Assembly (NCBI GenBank): GCA_022573815.1 | Contig: JACZTG010000007.1 | Coordinates: forward strand, 1 to 64,000 | Reading direction: 5' to 3' | From: Candidatus Neomarinimicrobiota bacterium | Lineage (GTDB): Bacteria; Fidelibacterota; SORT01 | Length of the DNA: 64,000 bases | Part shown: piece after piece, positions 15,268 through 23,276 of the stretch | How positions within the stretch are numbered: position 1 is the first letter of the stretch | Layout of the letters: each line of letters opens with the position of its first letter | Notes under the pieces: generated by a model | Told to the model about the DNA's origin: nothing | Databases searched by the model: none | Seen by the model: only the letters and a program-made list of their open reading frames with translations | Made by a program: the position numbers and the translations under genes

Positions 15268-17687
15268 AATTTGATAACCAGAGTTAAATATGCGTTCCTG
15301 AGCGCTGCCGGAATGAAAAAACCTATTCCACTATCCACTGCGCCATGTGTTTCATATTTTCTGTTGAAGAGGTTATTAACGTTTAACTGCAATGAAAGGG
15401 GAATTTTGGAGTCAGTGCCGGAAAAATCATAGTTAACAGAAAAATCTGTCACCCGGTAACTATTAATAGATAAATCATCGGACTCTGAATTATCCAGATA
15501 TTGTTTTCCCACGAATCTCACGTAAACAGAAGAGCTGAACTGTTTTTTTCTCTGACCAAATTTAAAACCGCCAAGATATGAGGGAAACCCTCCAATTTTA
15601 TTACCTGAACGGTCAATGGGAAACCTGTCGTCAGAGAAAAAATTACCTACTTCATTATATGAAACGAAATAATTATCGTTAAGACTGAAATTTCCTGACA
15701 GATAATATCCGGCGCTGAAATTCATTGAGGCATCAAATTCTATTCCTCTGTGAATGGATTTATCAGCGTTAAAATAAACAGGTAAACCAATTTCATCTAC
15801 CTGTCCGGTAGGAACAATTTCGTTTCTGAAATCCATCCAGAAAAGATTTGTCTTAAGATATGCTGTTGAAGTGCGCCATGTGCTCCCTAACTCGTAATCA
15901 TATAACGTTTCTTCGGTTACTAATGGAGTATCGAAGTCGAGACTGTTATCAGCGTTGACTCTGAATAACGGCAATATAAACGGATTATCGGCATCATAGA
16001 TGTCCGCATCTCTCGGCTCACGTTTCGCAATCGAAAAATTTACGAAGATAGACAATTCGTCATTAAGAATTCGATTAATGCCGATACGTGGAGAAAGAAA
16101 AGTATAATTCAGATTATATTCATAATTATTTTGAAAAGCGCCTACAACTTCCTGATCAAAATGATTCCTCAAATGCTGAAATTGGAAATCAAGCATCAAT
16201 TCGGTGAGCTCGTTGAGACCATAAACTCCATGGGCGTAAACGGTGGAGGATGATTTATCCGCCTTGTAGCCGTAATATCTGTTATCGGGAAGAGACTGAT
16301 TACTTTCTTTTGTCCACACGACTTCGCCCCAATGATCGGAATTGAAAAAACTGAATTCTCCTCCTACCGAAAGAGACCAATTCTCCTTTGTAAGCGTAAC
16401 ACGAGGCAGCCATCCCCATTGAGATTTGTCCACAATCTGTTTACGGACAAGATCGGAAGGATTTTTGTCATTGAGATTATATTGGAAGGGATTTCCGCTT
16501 GATTTGTAATCCTGAAAGAATCCGTCTCCCTTGATATGGAACAGCGTATTTTCTATTCTCAATTCATCAGACGCTTTATAATCATTCAAAATTTGATAAT
16601 GACTTTGAAGGAAATCATCAACCTGATTCTCAAAAAAACCATTATGATCCGCAGGCGAATAATAGTTTGCACGACGACTCTTTTCATCAGCCAGCTCATC
16701 TTTCGTGATGCCGAACCATGCGAATTTCGCGACTAATGGTCCGCCGAAAATATTTACGGTGGTGCTCATATCTTTGTCATAGCGTGTGCCGGAAAGGAAG
16801 TACGACCAGGCATCCACGCCGGAATCTCTTCGGTAGCCATCTGTTTCTACTTTCGAAAACCTTCCATAGGCAGAGTAATTATTATTAACTATTCCGGTGC
16901 CGTAAGAAAAATTCAATCTGCGAGTATTATAATCACCCCATGTGCCAGAAAAGTTCATTCCCGGTTCCACGCCTAAACCTTTAGTCTGAATATTTACGGA
17001 GCCTCCGATTGCGGCAGTTCCATAAAGCGAATTTCCTACTCCTCTTTGTACCTGAACATCACGCACATTCGCCGAAAGATCCGCGATGTCATAAAAATAA
17101 GTTACGTGATCTTCCGGATCGTTCAACGGAACATTGTTCAGAGTGACGGCAACCCGGGTCGGATCGAACCCTCTAATTTTGATTTCAGAATATCCCATCC
17201 CGTTGCCGGTCATTGAATATGAATAAAGACTGGGAACTTCGTTAAGAAGCAGAGGAAGTTCCTGAGATGAATATTTTTCTGATAATGTTTTAGAATCAAT
17301 ATTGCTGAATGCGATTGGCGTCTTGCCGCTGATAGCTCTTGAAGCAGTTATCAATACCTTTTCGCCGGGCAAAATTATAGGAGTTAACGAAAACGATAGA
17401 AACGTCTTATCAGGCATGACGCTGATTTTGAGTTTTTTAACTCCGTATCCTATAACACCGGCGCTGATAGTGTATTCGCCAACAGGTACGTTTGGAATGA
17501 CGAAATCGCCATTCTCATCTGTGGCGGCTCCTAAGAATGTGCCCTCCACGAGGACATTAGCTCCAACTATGGGTGTGTCGTTTTCCGAGTTTAATACGCT
17601 GCCGTTGATATCACCTGTGAGTTGTCCTATTGATACTTTCGGGAACGTGATTATGATTATAGATAATAGAATTGCGAGTTTTTTCAT
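15264..17687 (-). CDS. TonB-dependent receptor of the thiamine operon
   Basis: An 807-residue outer-membrane receptor. It has a signal peptide (residues 1-21, ending VSIGQ), then a carboxypeptidase-regulatory-like beta-sandwich (about 22-105, GSVLNSENDTPIVGANVLVEG). A plug domain follows (about 110-235, LLLNEVPSLYSYS, IKIRGFDPTRVAVTLNNVPL, QRGVGNSLYGTAAIGG), then a 22-strand barrel ending in AYLTLVIKL. The start ATG lies 4 bases after GGAGGGAGG, which is also the 3' end of the riboswitch. As the first gene under the TPP riboswitch and ahead of thiamine pyrophosphokinase, it most likely imports thiamine or a thiamine precursor across the outer membrane. Confidence 0.92.
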   Translation of the reverse strand: MKKLAILLSIIIITFPKVSIGQLTGDINGSVLNSENDTPIVGANVLVEGTFLGAATDENGDFVIPNVPVGEYTISAGVIGYGVKKLKISVMPDKTFLSFSLTPIILPGEKVLITASRAISGKTPIAFSNIDSKTLSEKYSSQELPLLLNEVPSLYSYSMTGNGMGYSEIKIRGFDPTRVAVTLNNVPLNDPEDHVTYFYDIADLSANVRDVQVQRGVGNSLYGTAAIGGSVNIQTKGLGVEPGMNFSGTWGDYNTRRLNFSYGTGIVNNNYSAYGRFSKVETDGYRRDSGVDAWSYFLSGTRYDKDMSTTVNIFGGPLVAKFAWFGITKDELADEKSRRANYYSPADHNGFFENQVDDFLQSHYQILNDYKASDELRIENTLFHIKGDGFFQDYKSSGNPFQYNLNDKNPSDLVRKQIVDKSQWGWLPRVTLTKENWSLSVGGEFSFFNSDHWGEVVWTKESNQSLPDNRYYGYKADKSSSTVYAHGVYGLNELTELMLDFQFQHLRNHFDQEVVGAFQNNYEYNLNYTFLSPRIGINRILNDELSIFVNFSIAKREPRDADIYDADNPFILPLFRVNADNSLDFDTPLVTEETLYDYELGSTWRTSTAYLKTNLFWMDFRNEIVPTGQVDEIGLPVYFNADKSIHRGIEFDASMNFSAGYYLSGNFSLNDNYFVSYNEVGNFFSDDRFPIDRSGNKIGGFPSYLGGFKFGQRKKQFSSSVYVRFVGKQYLDNSESDDLSINSYRVTDFSVNYDFSGTDSKIPLSLQLNVNNLFNRKYETHGAVDSGIGFFIPAALRNAYLTLVIKL

Positions 17688-17691
17688 TATA

Positions 17692-17772
17692 CCTCCCTCC
17701 GCTGGTATTATCCAGATCAGGTTTAAAGGGTATGTTCTCAGGCGAATTAGGCAAATCCGTCACCCCTGTGTC
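17692..17772 (-). ncRNA. TPP riboswitch (THI element)
   Basis: On the minus strand the leader of the TonB receptor contains the conserved THI-box parts in order: CAGGGGTGAC, the CTGAGA motif (in CGCCTGAGAACAT), ACCCTTT, and ACCTGATCTGGATAATACC followed by AGCGGAGGGA. These form the pyrimidine- and pyrophosphate-sensing arms of the TPP aptamer. The aptamer's 3' end contains GGAGGGAGG, the Shine-Dalgarno of the receptor 4 bases before its ATG. Ligand binding should therefore hide the ribosome-binding site (translation control, inference). No separate terminator hairpin lies between aptamer and gene. Confidence 0.95.
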
Positions 17773-17780
17773 ATATTTAC

Positions 17781-17809
17781 AGTATAATATTAATTATTGC
17801 GAAGAGCAA
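17781..17809 (-). promoter_or_regulatory. Likely promoter of the thiamine operon
   Basis: On the minus strand TTGCTC (17809-17804) is followed after 17 bases by TATACT (17786-17781), placing the transcript start just ahead of the TPP aptamer. The -10 matches five of six positions and the -35 only three. The -35 overlaps a hairpin, ATTATTGC with GCAATAAT. Confidence 0.5.
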
Positions 17810-17860
17810 TAATTGAGAGGTTTTTTTGTGGGAAAAGAGTTAAGGAAAGGTTATTAAATA

Positions 17861-18220
17861 TCAGTGATTATAAACGAAAGTAATAACCTCGGGCGTGAGC
17901 TTGAAAAACATAATTAATCCGTAAGCGGTCCAGAGAGCAATTTTAGCCCAGTTCTTTTTCTCCGTTTTCGGTTCTAATGAAATTCCTTCACCGCCGGCTT
18001 CACCTTCATCTTTTTGCGTGCGACCATATTCCATATAATATGCCGCACCTAACAGCAATATAGTTGCCGTAACATTGTAAGGCCTGTTTTCGGCAAACCA
18101 TGGACCTATATTAAATCCGGCAAGACCTATTACATTAAGCGTCGCCGGACCGACGCAGCATAGTGTTGACATAAAACCTGTACCGATTGCAGCGAACGAT
18201 GCGAGAATACTCCAAATCAA
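17861..18220 (-). CDS. MerT-like mercuric/metal transport membrane protein
   Basis: A 119-residue membrane protein with about three helices. The first helix carries a Cys pair, MSTLCCVGPATLNVIG (Cys21-Cys22), the hallmark of MerT/MerF-type inner-membrane metal uptake proteins. A second helix (ATILLLGAAYYMEY), an acidic Gly/Glu-rich cytoplasmic loop and a third helix follow. In MerT a second Cys pair lies in the loop; here it is absent, so the function may differ. No merA, merP or MerR regulator is adjacent, though an exported HMA protein lies at 8864-9199. Substrate uncertain. Confidence 0.65.
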   Translation of the reverse strand: MIWSILASFAAIGTGFMSTLCCVGPATLNVIGLAGFNIGPWFAENRPYNVTATILLLGAAYYMEYGRTQKDEGEAGGEGISLEPKTEKKNWAKIALWTAYGLIMFFKLTPEVITFVYNH

Positions 18221-18244
18221 AATTATTTACTCCACATATATAGA

Positions 18245-19159
18245 TTATTTTATTAATTCAAATTGAGGCGGATCAGTGCTGATCTTGGCCATTGCCCCGA
18301 AAGGAAGCGTTACTCTTCTGTTGATATGTCCATACGCGAGATTCATCAGGACAGGGAAATCATAATCTTCAAGTGTTGAATCAAGTATTTCCTTTAGAGA
18401 TTCAACAGAATCTTTATCATTTGGGAAACAGTCCTCGAATTTTCCGAGAACCAAGCCCGAAATCTGATCAAACACACCCTGAAATTTCAAATGATGGAAG
18501 TGCCTGTCTAATCTACCTGGATTTTCACCGATGTCTTCCAATACCAAAATAGCTCCTTTAAGGTTCGGCATATAAGATGTACCCAAAAACGGAAGTAAAA
18601 CTGTAAGCGTACCTCCAATTATAAATCCCTCCGCATTCCCTTTCCGATAAGCAATCAGAGGTTGTTTTGAAGGATTAGGAATCTTAGGATAGCCCATAAG
18701 TGTTCGCCAGAGCATTTCTTCCGAAAATAGATTGAAATTTTCGCCCATATCACTTGCTACCATTGGACCGGAGTAAGTAATTAAATTGGATTTCGCCAGA
18801 ATAGAGCAAGACAACGCGGATATATCGCTGTATCCCACCAATATTTTCGGGTCTGAGCGAAACAAATCATAATTAAGATCGGGCAATATTCTATGTATTC
18901 CATATCCGCCTCTGACGCAAAAAAGAGCTTTCACTTCCGGGTCAGCCCAGAAATCGTGTAAGGAATCTATCCGTTCTTCTTTAGTACCAGCCATATTTCC
19001 GTTCGCATTTGATAGATTATTGGCAATTTTTACTATAAACCCCTTATCCGTAAGATAGGCAAGACCTTCTTCAACTTTATCTTTCTGTGCAGCTGAACAG
19101 GGAGCAATAACAGCGATAGTATCTCCAATTTTGAGAGGAGGAGGGAATTTATAATTCAA
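18245..19159 (-). CDS. ldcA: LD-carboxypeptidase, peptidase family S66
   Basis: A 304-residue serine peptidase of the S66 family, which trims the terminal D-Ala of murein tetrapeptides during recycling in the cytoplasm. The N-terminal domain has IAVIAPCSA and CVRGGYG (about residues 82-88). The nucleophile Ser is in LVGYSDIS (about 105-112). The Glu of the Ser-Glu-His triad lies in LVLEDIGENPGRLDR, and the His in LAYGHINRRVTLPFG near the C-terminus. Length fits the family. It is 24 bp upstream of the MerT-like gene on the same strand, but I see no functional link. Confidence 0.92.
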   Translation of the reverse strand: MNYKFPPPLKIGDTIAVIAPCSAAQKDKVEEGLAYLTDKGFIVKIANNLSNANGNMAGTKEERIDSLHDFWADPEVKALFCVRGGYGIHRILPDLNYDLFRSDPKILVGYSDISALSCSILAKSNLITYSGPMVASDMGENFNLFSEEMLWRTLMGYPKIPNPSKQPLIAYRKGNAEGFIIGGTLTVLLPFLGTSYMPNLKGAILVLEDIGENPGRLDRHFHHLKFQGVFDQISGLVLGKFEDCFPNDKDSVESLKEILDSTLEDYDFPVLMNLAYGHINRRVTLPFGAMAKISTDPPQFELIK

Positions 19160-19305
19160 ATAGCACCATTTGTATACTTACAATAATAGTGAGGAAAATA
19201 ACTTGGAAGAAATATAATCTCAACAGAAATCGTCTTGCACGTAGAAGATAAAGGTTTTACTTTTGGAAGTAATTCTGTTTGCTGTAACAACAATTTGGAG
19301 GGAAG

Positions 19306-19950
19306 ATGATAAATATCGTATGGCTTGGTCTGATTGTAATCGGCATTAGCGTGGCGATAATTAATTCTATAGTGAACGGTGATCTTGAGCCTCTACGGGA
19401 AATTACGGCAGCGGCATTTAATATGTCTAAAACATCCATTGAACTTGCAATTGGATTGATTGGTCTTATGATGCTCTGGCTTGGTCTTATGAAGTTGGCA
19501 GAAGAATCCGGCTTGATAAATATCATTGCGAAGCTTCTTAGACCAATAATGGTACGCCTTTTTCCTGATGTTCCGGCTGATCATCCGGCAATGGGCGCAA
19601 TGATAATGAATATTTCAGCGAATATGCTTGGTTTGGCAAACGCCGCGACTCCACTGGGGCTAAAAGCGATGTTAGAACTCCAAAAATTAAATAAAAATGA
19701 AGAAACGGCAACTAATGCGATGGTGACTTTTTTAGCTCTGAACTCTTCAAGTGTTACGATAATACCATCAACGATTATAGGAATCCGTGTAGCCACAGGT
19801 TCGGCTGACCCCGCGCGCGTTATCGGAACCATACTATTTGCTACAACCTGCTCAACAATCGTAGCGATTACTTTAGCGATGCTGCTGTCCAAAATGAAAC
19901 GATTTCGCCTGGCAAACGCGATTTCTGAACCGAATGAACAAAAAGCCTAA
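19306..19950 (+). CDS. spmA: Spore maturation protein A-like (nucleoside-recognition/Gate domain) membrane protein
   Basis: A 214-residue membrane protein with the Gate/nucleoside-recognition domain: MSKTSIELAIGLIGLMMLWLG near 45-65, then ADHPAMGAMIMNISANMLGLANAATPLGL, then FLALNSSSVTIIPSTIIG. It pairs with spmB 12 bp downstream. In Bacillus these act in spore-core dehydration. In non-sporulating bacteria the pair is widespread and its transport role is undefined. The start ATG follows GGAGGGAAG. The gene is the first of a plus-strand run spmA-spmB-NUDIX-DUF302. Confidence 0.9.
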   Translation: MINIVWLGLIVIGISVAIINSIVNGDLEPLREITAAAFNMSKTSIELAIGLIGLMMLWLGLMKLAEESGLINIIAKLLRPIMVRLFPDVPADHPAMGAMIMNISANMLGLANAATPLGLKAMLELQKLNKNEETATNAMVTFLALNSSSVTIIPSTIIGIRVATGSADPARVIGTILFATTCSTIVAITLAMLLSKMKRFRLANAISEPNEQKA

Positions 19951-19962
19951 GGGGAGGGGATA

Positions 19963-20499
19963 ATGTTCCAAAGTATCATTGAAGGAATATCAGCTGTTGC
20001 TATACCATTAATAATATTACTTATTCCTCTTTACGCATATTTTAAAAAAATAAAGGTCTACGAGGTATTTGTGGACGGGGCTAAAGAAGGTTTCAATGTT
20101 GCTGTAAGGATAATGCCGTTTCTGGTGGCGATATTGGTATCGGTAGGAATATTCAGAGCTTCGGGAGCTTTGAGCTACCTGACTGTTTTGCTGGGTCCGA
20201 TAACAAACTTAATAGGGATGCCCCCGGAGACCATACCAATGGCATTTATGATGCCGCTTTCAGGAAGCGGAGCAATCGGAGTTATGAGCGATCTGCTTAA
20301 TACTTACGGACCGGATTCTTTTATCGGACTCGTGACTTCAAGTATGATGGGTTCCACAGAAACAACGTTTTATATCCTCGCTGTTTATTTAGGTTCTGTT
20401 GGTATAAAAAACGGAAGACACGCGCTTCCCGCTGCGCTTGGCGGAAATGTCGCCGGAATTCTGGCTGCCGTTTTCATAAGTAATATTGTGTTTAGATAA
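19963..20499 (+). CDS. spmB: Spore maturation protein B-like (Gate domain) membrane protein
   Basis: A 178-residue partner of SpmA with four to five helices. It has the Gate-domain pattern VDGAKEGFNVAVRIMPFLVA and then MAFMMPLSGSGAIGVMSDLL and SSMMGSTETTFYILAVYLG, which carry the conserved polar residues of this family. The 12-bp gap and shared strand with spmA indicate co-transcription and probably a two-subunit membrane complex. The Shine-Dalgarno is GGGGAGGGG. Role outside sporulation unknown. Confidence 0.9.
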   Translation: MFQSIIEGISAVAIPLIILLIPLYAYFKKIKVYEVFVDGAKEGFNVAVRIMPFLVAILVSVGIFRASGALSYLTVLLGPITNLIGMPPETIPMAFMMPLSGSGAIGVMSDLLNTYGPDSFIGLVTSSMMGSTETTFYILAVYLGSVGIKNGRHALPAALGGNVAGILAAVFISNIVFR

Positions 20500-20507
20500 T
20501 TTTTAGT

Positions 20508-21023
20508 ATGATAAATAAATTTAAATATTGTCCCTACTGCGGGCATGACGAAATCGAACTGAGTCAAATAGACGGGCGGAAAAGAGAAAAATGTCCAAAT
20601 TGCGGTAGAGTGTTTTATAAGAACCCTGTTCCATCCGTAGTCGGTATTTCATTCAACGATAAAAAGGAAATTCTTCTTGTAAAGCGGGGAGTGGAACCCG
20701 ATATTGGTTCATGGTGTCTACCGGGGGGATTCATTGAAATGGGTGAGACCTCGGAGCAGGCTGTTAAAAGAGAGCTGCTTGAGGAGACCGGAGTAAACGT
20801 CAACCCCGGAGAAATTATTACGGTAGATACTACAATAGGTGGATTTTACGGGGATGTTGTAGTAATCGCTTATAAGATAGAAATTCGGAAAGGACAGGAT
20901 TTTATACCGGGTGACGATGCTCTTGAAGTACAGTATTATCCGAAAGAAAAATTACCGAAGCTAACATTCAGAAGCCATGAGCAGATTATTGACACGGCTT
21001 ATACGATGTTAGAGAATAGTTAA
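20508..21023 (+). CDS. NUDIX hydrolase with N-terminal zinc ribbon
   Basis: A 171-residue protein. Residues about 8-30 form a zinc ribbon (YCPYCG, then KCPNCG), as in NudC-type NADH pyrophosphatases and related NUDIX proteins. A complete NUDIX box follows, starting GGFIEMGETSEQAVKREL and continuing LEETGV, preceded by GSWCLP. Such enzymes cleave nucleoside diphosphates linked to another group (NADH, ADP-ribose, oxidised nucleotides). The short total length argues against full NudC and for a house-cleaning or ADP-ribose-type enzyme. It begins 8 bp after spmB. Confidence 0.88.
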   Translation: MINKFKYCPYCGHDEIELSQIDGRKREKCPNCGRVFYKNPVPSVVGISFNDKKEILLVKRGVEPDIGSWCLPGGFIEMGETSEQAVKRELLEETGVNVNPGEIITVDTTIGGFYGDVVVIAYKIEIRKGQDFIPGDDALEVQYYPKEKLPKLTFRSHEQIIDTAYTMLENS

Positions 21024-21050
21024 AGTTTAAAAAGAAGGGAGTTTGAAACG

Positions 21051-21437
21051 ATGGAGTACTATATGACAAAAACTGTGGATATGTCATACGATGATGCAAT
21101 TGAAAAAGTCAGTGAAGAGCTGAAAAAAGTGGGATTCGGAATTCTCACAACCATAGACGTAAAAAGTACCTTGAAAAATAAATTAGATGTGGATTTTCAG
21201 AAATATATGATATTGGGCGCATGTAATCCAAGTCTTGCGCATAGCGCACTTCAAGCGGAGATTGAAATAGGTCTTTTGCTTCCGTGTAATGTGATAGTTT
21301 ATGAGGAAGATGACAAGACCGTAGTATCGTTTCTTAATCCGGAAATAATGGTAAATGTGGCAGAGGATTCGGAGGCATTGACTGAAGTATCTTCAAAAGC
21401 GAAGGAACTTCTGACAGAAGTGTACAATAACATTTAG
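21051..21437 (+). CDS. DUF302 family protein
   Basis: A 128-residue soluble protein made of the DUF302 fold. It has a helix near residues 14-28 (YDDAIEKVSEELKKVGFGIL), then ILTTIDVKSTLKNKL, YMILGACNPSLAHSALQAE, LLLPCNVIVYEEDDKTVVSF and LNPEIMV. The Cys in GACNP and the one in LLPCNV are typical of the family, whose members occur beside sulfur and heavy-metal genes. Its biochemical role is unknown. The ATG follows AAGGGAG; a second ATG four codons on is an alternative. It is the last gene of the spmA run and is convergent with the subtilase. Confidence 0.85.
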   Translation: MEYYMTKTVDMSYDDAIEKVSEELKKVGFGILTTIDVKSTLKNKLDVDFQKYMILGACNPSLAHSALQAEIEIGLLLPCNVIVYEEDDKTVVSFLNPEIMVNVAEDSEALTEVSSKAKELLTEVYNNI

Positions 21438-21440
21438 AAA

Positions 21441-23276
21441 TTATTTAAGCACAACAAATTTTTTCGAAAAAGTCCTGCTATTTAATATTAATTTCATAAA
21501 ATATATTCCTGAGGCAACCTTATGTCCTGAATCGGTTTTATGGAGCCAGGATTCCGTATAGGGTGTAAATCTTGGAAGCAATATTCCCTCGTTTACGGTG
21601 GCTATTTTTTGGCCCAAGATGTTATATATTAGAAGACGAAAATCCACTCCGTTGCGAAATTCGGGATTGTCGGGGATTGCAAACCGCAGTGTTGATATAC
21701 CGGAATACGATGGATTCGGGAATACATTTTGAACCGAAATAATTGTTCCAAATGTAGAATCACATCTCGTTAATCCGCTGAAGTTAATTGCCGCCAAAAC
21801 ATCAATAAGTCCCCAACCGATTTCGTTATTCGGGAATCCGGAGTTGTCGGCAGTGCTCTTCAGAGCGTTTTTTACATCCGCAGGCGACCAACAAGGATTG
21901 GCTTCAATGACCAGCGCAGCAGCGCCTGCTGCTAAAGGCGTGGAAAGAGAAGTACCGTTAGAAACTCCGAAACTCGAATCGTTTGAGCTTGAAGCCGATG
22001 AAACTAAAACTCCTCTTGCGACAACATCAGGTTTGATCCTTCCATCAGCGGTCGGTCCACGCGAGCTAAAGGGTGCAGGAAAACCGGAGGAGGTAACCGC
22101 TCCAACGGCTATAACATCATCACCATCGGCAGGCATCCAAAGAGAAGTGGCTTTCGGACCCTCATTTGCCATTGCCGTAACGACTATAATTCCTTTCGAA
22201 ACGGCTAAATCAGCAGCAATTGTAATCAAGCCGGTATTTCCGTCAAGGTCAGAAACTGAATAATCATCGTCTGTTCCGTCGAAATCCAGGTAAGCCAAAG
22301 ATGAGCTGATTACGTCAGCGCCGAGTTGTTCTACCCACTCAGCGGCGGCTATCCAATTGTCCTCCTCCATTTTTGTTTCAGAGGCGATATTTTCGGTTTT
22401 CGCAAGGATGAAACTTGCGCCGTATGCAGCTCCTATAAGAGTACCCTCCTGAAAACCGCCTACGGCCGACCATGTGCTTGTACCGTGCCAATGATCGTTT
22501 TCCGAGCCCTCATCCTGTACATTGTTATCTCCGCCCACAAAATCTTTTTGGACAATGAGCCTGCCGGAATCAAAAATGTGGCTAAAAGCATTATGAGAGA
22601 GCAGGAATCCACTGTCAAACATCGCAATAATAATATTTTTGCCCGTATAACCCGCATTGTGGGCTTCAACAACATTTATCTGATTAAGCTGGTCGAACGA
22701 AATTCCGTAATCCAACATCACGGATGAGGAATTCTTCCTGAAATGAATTTCACGTTCGAGATTAATTTTTTGAATAGAATGGCTTAACCGCTGAAGAGGC
22801 TGAATGCGGGATATAAATTGGAGCTGATTTAATCTTTCAAGGTTTGCTATCGGCAGCTCCACGCTTACCGCATTAAACCATCTGCTCACCTGCCTGATTT
22901 TAGAAATATGAGTCGATATTTCTTTCAAATACGAAGGTTCAACGGGTAAATCAGTGAAATCAAATGTTCTGTTCGGTTTTTTTCGTTTAGAAAGGCTCAA
23001 ACTGTTTCTGTTAAATTCGTAATCACGAAGCTTTTCGTTTAGGGTTCTGTTATCTCTGATTCCCTTATCGGTGAAAAACAACCAAACGGTGATTGATTCC
23101 TTATTATTCGAAACATACTTATTTAGAGAAACGTTTGAATCAGACAAATTTTTAGCACGACCGAGTTCTTTTTGTACATAAGCGAACGATGAGCTTTTTT
23201 GGCCGTAAGAAAAATCATTGAAATAGAGAAACAGGAGGCACCAAATGAAAAGGACACCAAGGCGGGATCCATTCAA
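21441..23276 (-). CDS. Secreted subtilisin-like protease (S8) with type IX-secretion-like C-terminal domain
   Basis: A 611-residue protease. It has a signal peptide (about 1-26, ending FSYGQ), a propeptide region (about 30-180) and a subtilase domain. Catalytic Asp221 is in AMFDSG, His264 in DHWHGTS, oxyanion Asn371 in AMANEGP and Ser443 in NGTSLSTP. The last 80 residues have PNPSYSGISTLRFAIP, LIYNILGQKIATV and GIYFMKLILNSRTFSKKFVV, the pattern of the type A sorting domain that directs cargo through PorSS/T9SS. It overlaps the upstream tryptophanase gene by 4 bp. It is probably a cell-surface or released protease feeding on environmental protein. Confidence 0.9.
   Translation of the reverse strand: MNGSRLGVLFIWCLLFLYFNDFSYGQKSSSFAYVQKELGRAKNLSDSNVSLNKYVSNNKESITVWLFFTDKGIRDNRTLNEKLRDYEFNRNSLSLSKRKKPNRTFDFTDLPVEPSYLKEISTHISKIRQVSRWFNAVSVELPIANLERLNQLQFISRIQPLQRLSHSIQKINLEREIHFRKNSSSVMLDYGISFDQLNQINVVEAHNAGYTGKNIIIAMFDSGFLLSHNAFSHIFDSGRLIVQKDFVGGDNNVQDEGSENDHWHGTSTWSAVGGFQEGTLIGAAYGASFILAKTENIASETKMEEDNWIAAAEWVEQLGADVISSSLAYLDFDGTDDDYSVSDLDGNTGLITIAADLAVSKGIIVVTAMANEGPKATSLWMPADGDDVIAVGAVTSSGFPAPFSSRGPTADGRIKPDVVARGVLVSSASSSNDSSFGVSNGTSLSTPLAAGAAALVIEANPCWSPADVKNALKSTADNSGFPNNEIGWGLIDVLAAINFSGLTRCDSTFGTIISVQNVFPNPSYSGISTLRFAIPDNPEFRNGVDFRLLIYNILGQKIATVNEGILLPRFTPYTESWLHKTDSGHKVASGIYFMKLILNSRTFSKKFVVLK

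Noticed and set aside
17796-17830. Plus-strand hairpin ATTATTGC/GCAATAAT near a T7 run as a terminator
   Set aside because: No plus-strand gene ends nearby, and the hairpin overlaps the -35 of the minus-strand thiamine promoter, so a terminator role is unlikely.
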